DNA of 64,000 nucleotides from Epiperipatus broadwayi. Its lineage: Eukaryota > Onychophora > Udeonychophora > Euonychophora > Peripatidae. Positions 11,641-22,700 of the stretch are shown in pieces (the stretch's first letter is position 1; each line of letters starts with the position of its first letter). The translations under genes and the position numbers were made by a program. Under the pieces are notes generated by a model, which worked only from the letters and a program-made list of their open reading frames with translations, was not told the origin of the DNA and searched no databases. The DNA is taken from positions 5,689,092-5,753,091 of the forward strand of contig JAQFVV010000020.1 of NCBI GenBank assembly GCA_028023455.1, given 5' to 3'.

Positions 11641-13440
11641 ATAATCATACCTTTGAAAGGTTCGTTTACTGCAACCTTTGCGCACCACCTTAAGAAGGAG
11701 ATTGCTCCCCTGCTTAAGGGATATGATTATGTAATTAATAAAGAGTTATAATCTCTTATATTTTTTTTATATATAAAATCAATAGAAAAGTGAATGCCTA
11801 ATGAATGATTCCCGATCCCGGTAAGTTTAATCCCTGACTAGCTCAATCAACTCATGATCTCGGGATGGTGGTTTGTTGCTTCGTTAACACAAAAGGTCAA
11901 ACAATAATATCTTTATCAAATACACAGCACAATGCCATACTTTAAAATTATATGTTAAATTTATTAAGCCCTCTATGATTATATAAATATTTACAGAATA
12001 AAGAAAAAATAAACACACACACACACAAACGATATTAATTAAAATTCAAGCGTATAAATAAATTTTAAATAGTTTCGTAAATGGGAAAGGAATGGTCTGA
12101 AATTCTCCCCTGCTTACTCTTTAAACCCAAAACTTGGAATAAATTACTTATATGAAAACAAAGTGTATTGTCCATGGTATGCATGTTTTTCATAATAAAA
12201 AAAAAACCTTAGCCACGAGTTAATGATATTTGAATCTTAAACGTTCCATAATATGAGTCCTGCACGTGGTGGACAATAATAATTATTTGGAACACTTTCT
12301 AACACACTTTTATTCCTTATGGAAACAATCCTGCATGTAGTGGATGGAATAAATTTACAAGGGAAACAAACTCGTGCTCAACTACAATTTGAATCTTAAA
12401 AATTCCATAATATGAGTCCTGCCCGTAGCGGACAATAATGATTATTTGGAACACTTTCTTACACACTTTTATTCCTTATGAAAACAATCCTGCACTTAGC
12501 GGATGGAATAAATTTACTATTATTTCACAGCAAAACATATACATCCAATGACCAAACCACCCAACTATTTCTATATAACTATTTTAAAATATTGAAATAT
12601 TTCATATTTACTTTCTCTTTTCTTTTATAATTTATTTAGATACTCCAATGAATTACGTGTACCTTTATGTTAAAATTACAAATGAAATATTTATAACTGA
12701 ATTACGCAATTCATTGGTTCATTTAATAATAGCAGTATTAGTAAAATAACGAATTACTCATAATAAGTCATAAAAAATAGATATAAAAACATGAATAATA
12801 CTTCCCGAAGGCTTCGTTCTTCTCTGGGCTAGGATTTTGAGAGTGATATATATCTGCTGTGCAGGTGATTACTTAACAGGGCTTCAATGGAGGCTGGCAA
12901 ATTGTCCATAGCAGCTACACTTTAAGAAATAGAAAGTCACATCACTGGATGGCTATGTAGGTCTTCGAGTGGTGCAAATGTACCAAACTTGGTCTTCTAC
13001 TCCACGTCCATTGCTGTATCATGAATAAATCTTGATTCCATTCCCTTAGCGATATAAAACATTAGCTTAAATTTCACTTTCTTTTGTTTAATTGGGCAGT
13101 ATTCTTTCTCCCTTCGCTTAATACTTATTAGGAAATGTATCTGATAATAATAATTTCAATTGTATTTTTCTTTCTTAGTCCATAAGTCTCATATTTCTTG
13201 GTCAGCACCTTTTAAAATACGTTCAGCTATTAATAACTTTTCCACTTGTTCAGCATTCCAAAAAAATATTTTTTTACATTCATAATTCTGCTTTTCCGTC
13301 CATTCACTCCAAAAACTATACTGCTAACTTAAAGAGAACGGGTAAGAGTGCCCGTGAGTGTGAACAAATATAATCCAGCTAACCAATTAAATTTTACCTG
13401 ACCAGCCTTTATATATCCCCCCCCCCATTACAGGGTGTAT
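11641..13440. repeat. Unclassified repeat-like region with higher GC patches
   Basis: From about 11641 the sequence has denser GC and phrases such as gattcccgatcccgg and ctcatgatctcggga, unlike the flanks. It contains a CA microsatellite (12014-12029), a 159-bp direct duplication (listed separately) and, near 13390-13420, a TATA-like string on the minus strand beside a run of C. The texture resembles the 40.5-42.4 kb region. I suspect the non-coding part of an LTR-type or other non-autonomous element, but found no paired termini and no coding frame. Confidence 0.35.
12229..12522. repeat. 159-bp direct duplication
   Basis: Two copies of a unit starting tttgaatcttaaa and containing atatgagtcctgc and gataatggatggaataaat-like phrases begin near 12229 and 12388. 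They differ by scattered substitutions. Inside each copy the phrase cctgca..gt.g.gga itself occurs twice (before caataat and before tggaataa). Confidence 0.82.
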
Positions 13441-15749
13441 TCTCTCATCCCCTCCACAAGTTATTGCTTTTACATTTCTGTTTTTAATTAAATTATTAAT
13501 CCCTGTTTTTAATTACTTAAGTCCAAACAATGGATTTAATTTTAGCTATCTGCTTGGAAAAAAATTGTCTTACGATAACTTTATCTTTTAATTAATTTCA
13601 GAATTTCACAGACCATTTAAATTCCAATCCCTTGATTTCTTTAAACAATAAAATAAAATCACATTTATTTAATTAAATAATTTTGAGTAGGTGTCAAGCC
13701 GAATGACCACTGATACAATTTCTACATTTTTTTCCAAAAACTCTATACAATAAAAGAAAGAGGTCATTGGCTTGCCTGCGGTCATGAACATTAAGTTCTA
13801 AAAAAAAAATTATAAAACTTAAACTGTATACTTGTTGTCACATAAAAATTGTTTTTAAGTTTTCCAAAAAGAATATTCAACAAGCAACAGAAAAAAAAAT
13901 ACAACATTTGAGAATCTAAAATAAAATCAAAATAAAACATGTTTACTGTTGGGTTACTTGCAAATACATTTCAGTTTCTCGCAATAATTTTTCTAATCCC
14001 CTTCCATATTTATTCATATCACAAATAAAAAAAATATATAGCATTTATTAACAGCAAAATACATATTTATATGTGGTGTCCGCATTTGTTTATTTATAAG
14101 CGTATTATCACCATTCATCCTATTTATTTACAATATAGTGTATGTGTAAGCAACAGAGAAAATATACCTGCACAGACCACTCCTTTTATTATAATATGTA
14201 CATTTGTTTGGACTGCAACTATGCTTGCAGCCATCTTTGTGGCAGTCATTTAAGACTGACTGTGTATGATGAAAATAATGTACTTGTTAATTATATTACT
14301 AAAAAAAATTCTAGATAATCAAAACTGTAAAAATAATATAATACTAAGTTGTACAAATAAAATTGGACAACATTATATATATTTATTACCATTTCACATA
14401 AAATCAATATAAAAAGAATGAAAATTTTATAGAACATCAAATAAAAATTTGTACATCTTATAGGTAAAATCAGTAGTGATCTAGTTTTGCAAAGGAAATA
14501 AAATTAAGAATAGCCACAAAAGTATATTTACAAACCGAAATAAAGATATGAAGTTATAAACCATCTTATGCACATTTCCTATCATATTTTAGAGTTGTAA
14601 AATACGATCATTTACAAAACACTGTGAAAGATATCTTAGCATTTGAAAAAAAAAAACTGCTGCAGAAAGTTATTAAAAATTGTTTTGATATAAAATGTTG
14701 CCATTATAGAATTGCCTAACTGTGATGTACTAGAAGACTATTGGCTACTTACAACCTGACATGAGATACTACCCAGAACAATGGAAGTGCACAGATGGGA
14801 TGGAACATGGTCATTCCCAGTACGTACATCGGCTAATGAGGTATTCGGTAAGCGGTTAAACAAACTACTAACAAAATGAATCCATTGAAGAATGTTATAA
14901 AGAGGAAGGTATGATTGTTTGGCATATACATTTAATGCATGATAATAGATTAAAAGTAATTTTTGGCAATATATAAAGCATATACAAAATGAAAAATATA
15001 CAGTTAATTTGCAGTCACCCAAACTTTTTGCAAAGATCGATAAAACGGAAGTAAGCTTTGGTAAAGAATGAATTAATATATATAGTGATAGCCTACGGAA
15101 TGTAAAGATAATGGGAATGATGATACATATATAAAATAAAAATATATACTCACAGACAAAGATAAAAAAGTAAAAACAAGAGTCAAAAATTACTTTAATT
15201 AAGTCTTTCTGATTTCTGTTTAATTAGCCTTTGTTCAAATGACCTTTCAATCGCATCATAAGAAAGTATTTAATTAATACTTTTTAAACCATAAAATTAG
15301 AAATCTTTTTTTTTTTTTTACATATTAATTATTTATGAAAGTGAAAACTATCATCTGTTTTTTTTTTTAAAGAAATATTCGGGTTTGTAATTAATAAACC
15401 TCCTTTGATCATATAAAATCAATAAAAATCTTTATGATGCATATGATTTGGACATCTTCCTCATTATCTACAATTAAATGAGTAATAAATAAGTTATCTC
15501 TCAAGTATTTACGTTTATCTACAAAAAAAATCTAACAGCGTTGGTATCCGTACAAAATAGACATTGCTTTTTAAGCAGAAGAGTAATCGCTATCATTTGT
15601 ATCACAACTGAAAATAATTATGATATATAAATGTTAATGCCTTTCACAAATGTTCTATCTATTATAATAAATAAAAGATTGGATCAAATTAAACAATTAC
15701 TGTCCAACGTGTACATATATATTTATACTTACATAGAAAATGAAGAATG
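13441..15749. other. AT-rich stretch without recognisable genes
   Basis: No element or exon recognised. A minus-strand open frame at 14738-15022 has slightly more mixed composition, but no domain I know. Poly-T/A runs lie near 15308 and 15360. Confidence 0.55.
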
Positions 15750-15826
15750 AAATCCACATGTTAGCAAGCCTTTGAAATCGTAATTACGTAATTTCAGAGG
15801 TTTGCTAATACCCGGTATGTAGATTT
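15750..15826. repeat. Foldback hairpin of about 77 bp
   Basis: Arms ttagcaagcctttgaaat (15761 on) and atttcagaggtttgctaa (to 15808) pair with two wobble positions, and the outer parts aaatc/gattt extend the pairing. The centre is the palindrome cgtaattacg. Likely a small MITE or extruded hairpin; no transposase end can be assigned. Confidence 0.75.
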
Positions 15827-15927
15827 AAATAATTAAAAACTTTTTCTTTTCATAGAGAGCGCTTTTTAATATTAAATTACAATATTTAGGTAATATCTAA
15901 CATACAGATTATATATATATATATAAC

Positions 15928-16110
15928 TGTACAAACAATGCAATATATAGGATATTTTGAGCTCAGACTTTCGCACGACCTTCAACTCTCCACTCTTATC
16001 TCATAACAGTGATATACTTGGCCACATATTTGTCTAAAAGATAAATAATCACCAATATTCGTATTTCGTGCTAAACCAGCACTCGTCAGTTGGTCTAGAT
16101 TAAATAACTT
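15928..16110 (-). repeat. ~465-bp repeat family, truncated copy
   Basis: Starts with tgtacaaacaatg.aatatatagg, the same terminus as the copy at 56.32 kb, and ends just beyond its hammerhead-like motif near tctagatta. Intervening phrases (gagctcagactttc, gtctaaaagataaataatcacc) match the other copies. Confidence 0.85.
16044..16102 (-). ncRNA. Hammerhead ribozyme, ~465-bp family, intact core
   Basis: Read on the minus strand: outer stem I TAAT, internal loop, CCAA; core CTGACGA (plus-strand 16083-16089); stem II GTGCT/AGCAC, five perfect pairs with the usual G-C next to the core, loop GGTTT; GAAA (plus 16064-16067); minimal stem III T-ACGA-A; triplet ATA; TTGG closing stem I, then ATTA pairing with the outer TAAT. 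This is a good match to the type I hammerhead consensus, with the internal loop in stem I that normally contacts loop II. ATA fits NUH but is less common than GUC. Confidence 0.72.
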
Positions 16111-17127
16111 ATCTCAAGACAAATAATTCTTTATAATAAACGAATATATTGGTTGATGTTCCAAGAGTTTCATAAGAAGTTCGAACATCAGCGGTCACAG
16201 ATTTGAAAATATGATTCATGGACTTCAAGTTTTGAATTCCAAGATACTACTACCCATACCCACATTGAGCAAAGGACTTTTTAAATCTGACAAGCTATAT
16301 GCATAGACAACTAGCAAAGAATAAGATATTACTTACCACACTTGCCAATTGTAGGGGATTGCAATTCAAGCATTTATCCATTCTTGTTTTATCATCTAGT
16401 TAAGAATAACTATGGCTAATTAGACAGACTATGATCGAACTATAATAATATCCAAATTGTACCAATCCAGATTCAAATTCAGTTTAAAGGATATAATAGG
16501 TATATGAAGCAATCACTATGCCACAGAGATTTTATGTTTTGATATAACATAAATACAATGTAATAAATAAATGAATTATCAAAAAGATCAATCACAAGGC
16601 AACAATTTGGGGATATAATTAATGTGCTTATTACTTTAATTAATATTTGCATAATAAAATTTGACAAAAACTAAAACTTTAATAGAAATTACTTAAGTAT
16701 GATTAAAATTCATGTTTTATTGCAACACATAATACAAAATAATAAAACTCAATATCACATTAAATGACTTTTCTATGTGTGATGGCCAACTTTCACCATG
16801 ACTGAGAATCACACACCAGCATAATTTTGACAGGTTAAGAATCTTATACTAATCAAGAATGTGATAAGTATTGTTAATATAATTAAATATAACATTTTAA
16901 TCCTATATGAATAAATATATGTATTTACATATAAGATTATACACAGAAAGAATAACATTATAATTAAATAATCAGCACCCAAAGATTTGCATATAAATAT
17001 TATTAAAAATCTATGTAATCTATCATTGTTTTTTTTCACTGTATTCATTCATTCTTTTATAGGAGTAAATATTCTGGAACTGAAGTTTACATCTTGTAGA
17101 ATCCTGAAGCTTTCTTCTCTCTTTCTA
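16111..17127. other. AT-rich stretch without recognisable genes
   Basis: No repeat family or exon recognised. Two minus-strand frames of 62 and 79 residues are hydrophobic by AT-rich codon bias only. Confidence 0.55.
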
Positions 17128-17340
17128 AACATCACATGATTACCATCTCTATACTAGCACATAATTGTTGTAAACAAAGGCAAAACTCTCCATGCAGTAG
17201 TGCCACCCTGTGCCAAACAGAGTAATTAATGGATGCCAGAAGGCTTGTGCATAAAATCCCTATCTAGTGCCTACTCATCCATTGATTACTCTGTTTGGCA
17301 CAGGGTGGCACTACTGTATGGAGAGTTTTGCCTTTGTTCT
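17128..17340. repeat. ~450-bp family foldback
   Basis: An end piece of the ~450-bp family in inverted duplication. Arms of about 61 bp at 17176-17236 and 17275-17335 are nearly perfect complements (aaaggcaaaactctccat.. against ..atggagagttttgccttt). The spacer still holds the family phrase gcttgtgcataaaatcccta. Left of the arms, aacatcacatgat is the family's terminal sequence. Confidence 0.88.
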
Positions 17341-18066
17341 CTCTTTCTCTAGCATTGCATTATGTTAGCATATATATCTTTCTGCATTTACTAGATTAGT
17401 CAATAATCAAGGAATTTCAAAAGAAGTAAATAATCCAGCATATTTTTGGAATTATATTTATCTTATAATTTGTCTTTTAAGTAACATATTTCTTCTCTTC
17501 AAGGGAATTATATTAATTTCTTGTAATTATTAACAAAATGTTGTTTTTTTTTTTTTTTGCAAGATTAGTACATTTAACATTATTTGATTTGAAGATGATG
17601 AATTATGTACTACAAAGATATATATCCTAACTTTATAAGCATATTACACTGTGCAATTTTGTACAATAATTAATGCATATATTGAAATTATGAATAGTAA
17701 TTCGGGCAAAATTAAACTTTAAGAAATCTTAAAAGTTTATTTATAAAATCTTATATTTCACATAAAAATCTGCTAACATATATCATTCAAAATATAAATT
17801 ATCATATAAAGTAGCAAGCAAAATATCATGTGACTTTTCTAATTTACATGTAATATCTACATCAGAAGCAGTAATTCACTTTATATCATTATAATTTTGA
17901 ATAACCTATGTTAGGACACCAATATGATCAACCGTATTTTAGAATATAAAGTTGGTTATATCTTTGTTTTTATCAAACAATTAAAAATATCTTTAGTTAG
18001 AACAATTTTATATATGTACAAATAAAATATCCATTAATTAAAAAACTATTATAATAACAATAAAAC
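17341..18066. other. AT-rich stretch without recognisable genes
   Basis: Nothing recognised apart from a poly-T run near 17545. Confidence 0.55.
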
Positions 18067-18224
18067 TAATAAATATAATGGTAATTAACTATTATATATA
18101 GTCTTTCAATATGCATAAGTACTTTTAGTTAATTCCTTAGTTGAGGAAGGTTACGAAATTAACCAAAAGTACTTTTGCAGATTGAAAGACTTGTAATAAT
18201 AGTTAATCTCCATTATATTTATTA
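18067..18224. repeat. Foldback element of 158 bp with ~70-bp arms
   Basis: The left arm (from 18067, taataaatataatgg onward) and right arm (ending 18224) are inverted copies with scattered substitutions; both contain agtctttcaat/attgaaagact and aagtacttt. The loop region is about 15-20 bp (tagttgaggaaggttac). Likely a MITE; flanking TA-rich DNA prevents fixing a target duplication. Confidence 0.85.
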
Positions 18225-18990
18225 ATTTATATATATATAATTTATGACTTAGTGTCAAATTTTTGTAGTCACACAGGCAAAGATGGATTTGATTTCAAAT
18301 CCAAACCAATTTAAGACAATAAAACTTTTCAGTTTCTGTCTAGAATGACATAAAATATGATAAGATATGCAGTACTTTATAGTGTCCATGATTTTTTTTT
18401 GTGCTTGCTTACATGGCTCTGAAATAAAATAATATACAATAGACTAGAGCTGTCAATATGGAAAAATAAGATATTATTAAAAAAGCATTTACAAGTATGT
18501 ATAATTGCAAACATGATGCAGTCTGAAAATAAATTAAAAAAAAAAAATACTGGAAATTAAGAGATTAAAAAAAAACAAGAGGCAAAAATAAGTTGAAACA
18601 TAAAAGTTTTTTAGCCTTTGAATTTAAAGATGTAGATAGAATAGAAGATACTAAAACTGAAGGGATACTATAGATAAGGTTAAAGAAGTTCAGATGGATA
18701 AATAAACTATGGAGAAGTACAAAATTAAATGCAGACTGAGAAAGATCAAAATTTGATGTTGATGTCTCTAGTAGATGCAATGGATAAAAAAGATAATGAA
18801 TAAAGTGGAACAAAATATCACTAATATAATTTCAAAACTTATAGAGAGTTTTGAAAGAACACTACTTTATATAACTTTATTTTTAAAAATGAAAGAAGAC
18901 ATGAAGATATAAAACAATATCACTATAAAAGTTAAGAATTTTGAAATTATTATGATATTGATATAAGAACTATCCAAAGAACATACATAT
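18225..18990. other. AT-rich stretch without recognisable genes
   Basis: The minus strand has an 82-residue open frame (18565-18813) rich in F and L, with no domain. The opposite strand over the same segment has several stops. I see no supported gene. Confidence 0.55.
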
Positions 18991-19179
18991 AATACCAAAT
19001 AATCCATGCACTTTACTATTGTTACATAATGCTTTATTTACCACCCTTGCCCCAGCAATCTTCTTCAGAACTCATATCTCCTAACTTTAAAAGAGGGTGG
19101 TAAATAAAGCATTGTGTAACAGTAGTAAAGTGCATGGATGATTTAGTATTATATGGTATACATTTGGCAATGCAATAAG
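18991..19179. repeat. Foldback family B, short copy
   Basis: Arms 18991-19047 and 19094-19150 are inverted copies (catgcactttactat.. / ..agtaaagtgcatg; ctttatttaccaccct / agggtggtaaataaag). The centre keeps gccccagcaatcttcttcag. The right side extends to gcaatgcaataag, the terminal phrase also found at 27861. Confidence 0.85.
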
Positions 19180-19662
19180 AAAGGGTAATTATTTTCAAAG
19201 AACATACACTTTGTAAATTGGTCACTTTTATAAACAAGGCTAGCATCAGCTAAAAAATGTCTCATTGATATCATAAAGAATTATACAAAATGATTCTATT
19301 TTCATAAAGACAATATAAGTTGATAATGGATCTAATTAAACACAATTTTTCAATAAATATAATCATGATAACTAACTATACAGCAGTCCTATTAGAAATA
19401 CTGGTCTAAGAAAATCATTTAAGAGATTGTATCTTATAAATAAAACTTACAAATGAATTTCCTGTAATTTGTTGTCAATATTATAGATGAAGTATATATT
19501 TTGATGCTTGGGTTTTTCTCAGAATCTTTGGGGGGGGGGGTCATTGAATGTGTTTCTTAAGCATCTACAATAATGAGATCTAAGTTAGCACTTCATCTGC
19601 AATACAATCTAATTCTTTATCTTTACTGAAGTTACTAGATAGACTATACTTGATAAAAACAA
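19180..19662. other. AT-rich stretch without recognisable genes
   Basis: Contains a run of about ten G at 19530-19540. No element assigned. Confidence 0.5.
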
Positions 19663-19802
19663 TGAGGATTGCCAATTCCTCTACAAGCTTTGTGATAAAT
19701 GCTTAGCCAGAGCCAGCACTTAAAATATCTCTGTCAGGAACCTCTCCCCAAACCCCTGACCATGGTTTCGTGCTTTGGCACTCCTCAGAGAGGTGTCAGG
19801 GT
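19663..19802 (-). mobile_element. Penelope-like terminal-repeat piece, inverted, copy 1
   Basis: This 140-bp segment matches the opposite strand of 29673-29812 with only two differences, unusually high identity for this window. It holds a complete hammerhead ribozyme on the minus strand. It abuts a plus-strand coding relic of a GIY-YIG nuclease tail. Penelope-like elements are known to be 5'-truncated often, to carry terminal repeats that can be inverted, and to have hammerhead motifs in those repeats. The plus-strand reading frame through this segment (35 residues shared by both copies) is therefore probably incidental. Confidence 0.65.
19746..19802 (-). ncRNA. Hammerhead ribozyme in Penelope-like repeat, copy 1
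   Basis: Minus strand: stem I CCTCT, core CTGAGGA (plus 19782-19788), stem II GTGC-CAAA-GCAC, GAAA (plus 19766-19769), stem III C-CATG-G, triplet GTC (plus 19758-19760), stem I closing strand AGGGG, with an outer CCC/GGG pairing across an internal loop. Every conserved position is met, including G-C at 10.1/11.1 and the favoured GUC site. The ribozyme itself is the same as in copy 2. Confidence 0.78.
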
Positions 19803-19929
19803 CTTGGTCTGCAAAGAGAGACACGATATGAAAAGAAAAGTGAAAGAGGCCTGCTTCATTGCTATGAGTTGCAATGCTATCAATCGTAAAGACACATGCT
19901 TCTTGATATGGAAGAAATGGAGCAATTGA
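19803..19929 (+). pseudogene. GIY-YIG nuclease C-terminal relic (Penelope-like)
   Basis: An open frame runs from the repeat junction to a stop at 19927-19929, about 42 codons. Its residues include RKVKEACFIAM and AINRKD, a pattern typical of the end of GIY-YIG domains in Penelope-like retroelements (basic run, VKEA, then the asparagine-arginine of xINR). The catalytic N-terminal half of the domain and all of the reverse transcriptase are absent. The copy is thus 5'-truncated and fused to an inverted terminal repeat piece on its left. Role in a full element: endonuclease for target priming. Non-functional here. Another GIY-YIG-bearing retroelement is possible. Confidence 0.5.
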
Positions 19930-20864
19930 CCTTTAACCTTGTATAATTTGCATATAATCACAGAGAGTTACTTCACTCAGAACTATGAATATGGAGAGCA
20001 CCCTCTCAAAAATGTTCAGCTGAAAAATTTAGCAATAGAGTAAACAGTATCTTTACAGGTTAGGTGTTAATAGCGCCAATATTGTTTTACTCATATAATT
20101 TTGGCATGTAAAGTTTTCAAAGCAATTTTGTATTACTTCTTAAACAGGTAAATATAACCTGTTCTGAATGCAGACTAATAATATATATATGAATATATTG
20201 ATGATATACAGACTATAATTGTCTAACAATCAACTCTTTACAAGATTTATATTATACCATAAAATGTTTTATATATATATATTTTTAATTAACCTATAAA
20301 AAAATATACAAGTTTTTTTTAATTTTTAATTTTATTGTAAAAAAATTCAATGTTTTTTTTGTTTTTTAAATTCTAGATTTCACTAAAAATGTTGCTAATA
20401 AATTCTAATTAGAAATTAGTTTTGAAATATTTTTCAATTGTGCGTATATATACATATGAAATTTTATAAACGAATGAAATATCATATCTTCTTAAAATTA
20501 ATATTAATCCTTTCAAAATCAATTTATATTAAAATTTATATTTGATTTAAGATTGCTCGCTGGCTTATATTGTTTTGCAAAATTATATATATATCCATAT
20601 TGTTTAATGAAAAAGTATTTTATTAAGTACATATAATTAAAGATTGACATCAATTTGTTATCTTAAAATTGCAATAGGCTATTATATAAATTACTTTCAG
20701 GTTTGAAAAAATTAGTTTTTCAAAAATTTCTACCAGAGTTGTTCAGTGATTAAGCTGTTATAGATTTAATCATTATTTGTTTACAACAAATTTTAGCCCA
20801 TAGGGCAGAAAACTAGCATGGCCATTATGCACCTGTAATAATGATCATCTAGGCCAGTGGTCTT

Positions 20865-20890
20865 AAACCTTTTCACACCTGCGGAGTAGT
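20865..20890 (+). mobile_element. Possible single hAT-type terminus
   Basis: cagtggtcttaaaccttttc resembles the CAGKGGTTCTCAAMCTTTT ends of hAT elements. No matching opposite end was found in the next kilobase, so this is at most a truncated copy. Confidence 0.3.
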
Positions 20891-22229
20891 AAAAATAAGG
20901 ATAAGGTTTTGTGGATTCATTCTATCTATGATCATTTTCTGATTGTCATTTATTCATAGCATGAGGGAAGAGTGTTTATTTCATTAATTACATATACATT
21001 GAGCTATATTTAAGGTTTACAATTATTAATTTCTGTTTGATTATTAAAACAAAGTGATTAAAAGTGAGATTCAATCTTCTTTCTTGGAATAATTGATTAT
21101 TAGTTTAATAAATATAAATGTCATAATTTTATCTGGTGATATATTGAGTTCACTTTGAATTTCTATCAATGTTAGCACAGTTAACCTTATAACCATCAAA
21201 ATCTTAAATATAGTTAAATCCATTCTATTCTTGTTCCTTTGTCAACAGAGTATTATTTATTCCTAGCTTGAGGTAAAACAATTTACTCCATTAATAATAA
21301 ATACATTAAAACCCATGCTAGTGTAATGTTTATAATAACATTATGTTCAAATATTTTAGTTAAAATAACTAAATACTAACATCATTGTTGGAAGCTTACA
21401 AAACTCTCACTAGAGGGAACAATTAAATCTGTCACAATACATTATTTAGATATAAAGGTTATAGAGTTGACAAAGATTATGTTGTGGAAATGGAATAGAG
21501 CAGATTATGGGTAAATTTAGAGTGGGGAATGTAAAATAAAGTGGCTAACAGGTTTATCTGGGCATAATTGCTGAGATATTCTTGACTTCATTTAAGGAGA
21601 ATCCATAATAAACCACATCACATCACATACATCACATCACATAATGGTTAATAATAACAATTTTTTATCACAAATTTAGGTGTAATTTAGAATTTTAAAT
21701 AATTTTTTTAAGAATTAAACCCATATTTTTCATAATCTCAGATGTTAAAATGCTTTAAAATTATTAAATACTTCAGTAAATAAATATAGTAAAAAGAACA
21801 ATTAAGTTTTTTTCTTTTTGATAGTGACTTTTATATTTAATTTTTTTGTGTAATATAACCATGAGAATTTAAATAACATCAGTTAATGCTAAACAAATAA
21901 ATTATAAATTCAAAATTGTTTTATTTTATAGTGATAACAAATATATTAAAAATGATTTTGTTTCTATAATGATATATCAAAATTAGAAAATAAAAAAAAA
22001 CTTAAAAACTTAGTTTGCAAATAAATTTTGATGATATAAAGATAAACTAAATTTAAATTAGTTGTATGAAAATGCTAGCAAAAGTTTGTTTTACTTCTAA
22101 ATATTGAAATACTAAAATATGTCAAGAATTTAAATTGTCATTAACAGGTATCTAATTATTCAATATGATTTAAGATCTGATTTCTTTTGTGAAGTATGTT
22201 AATATATACACAGTTAAATTACATATTGT

Positions 22230-22700
22230 AATGGACTAAAAATGATCAAACCCTAACGATTATGATTGTATGTGCAAGATTTACCAACTATCCCATATTC
22301 AAGTCCTCTATTAGAGATGTCAATTCCTAATGACATAAGAATGCATAAGATGTTGATGATAAAAACTTTGTTACAATCTACAAACTTGTGTACATTAATC
22401 CATAACTGACACAACACATATATTCTCTCTAAATATTCTACAAATTTACAGCATCAATAAAATAGTCATACAAATGAGAATGATGATAAGAGGTTTTGTT
22501 ATTCTACAAATTTATGCACATTTACTTATAATTAATAAAAAATATAAAATTTTCTCTTTAAATACCCTACAGATTTAGGAGCCAAATTGAAATGTAATAA
22601 ACCTAGACTAAACATAGATTGCCAAATTGTAATGGACTAAAAATGTGATCAGCTAATACTTTAGATCAACCATGAATTGAAACACCAAATTATAATGGGA
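22230..22700. repeat. Degenerate local repeats
   Basis: Phrases recur at irregular 110-400-bp spacing: taatggactaaaaatg (near 22229 and 22628) and ctacaaattta(c/t)..ca (near 22438 and 22504). Similarity is low and units are not clean. Confidence 0.35.

Noticed and set aside
14738-15022. 94-residue minus-strand frame as an exon
   Set aside because: No recognisable domain and no clear splice-site context. Length is within chance for this sequence.
18565-18813. 82-residue minus-strand frame as a membrane protein gene
   Set aside because: The hydrophobic composition follows from AT-rich codons. There is no splice, promoter or domain evidence.
19699-19803. The 35-residue plus-strand frame shared with 29.7 kb as a conserved protein
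   Set aside because: Conservation is explained by the near-identical 140-bp repeat, whose function on the other strand is a ribozyme. The frame diverges immediately outside the repeat.
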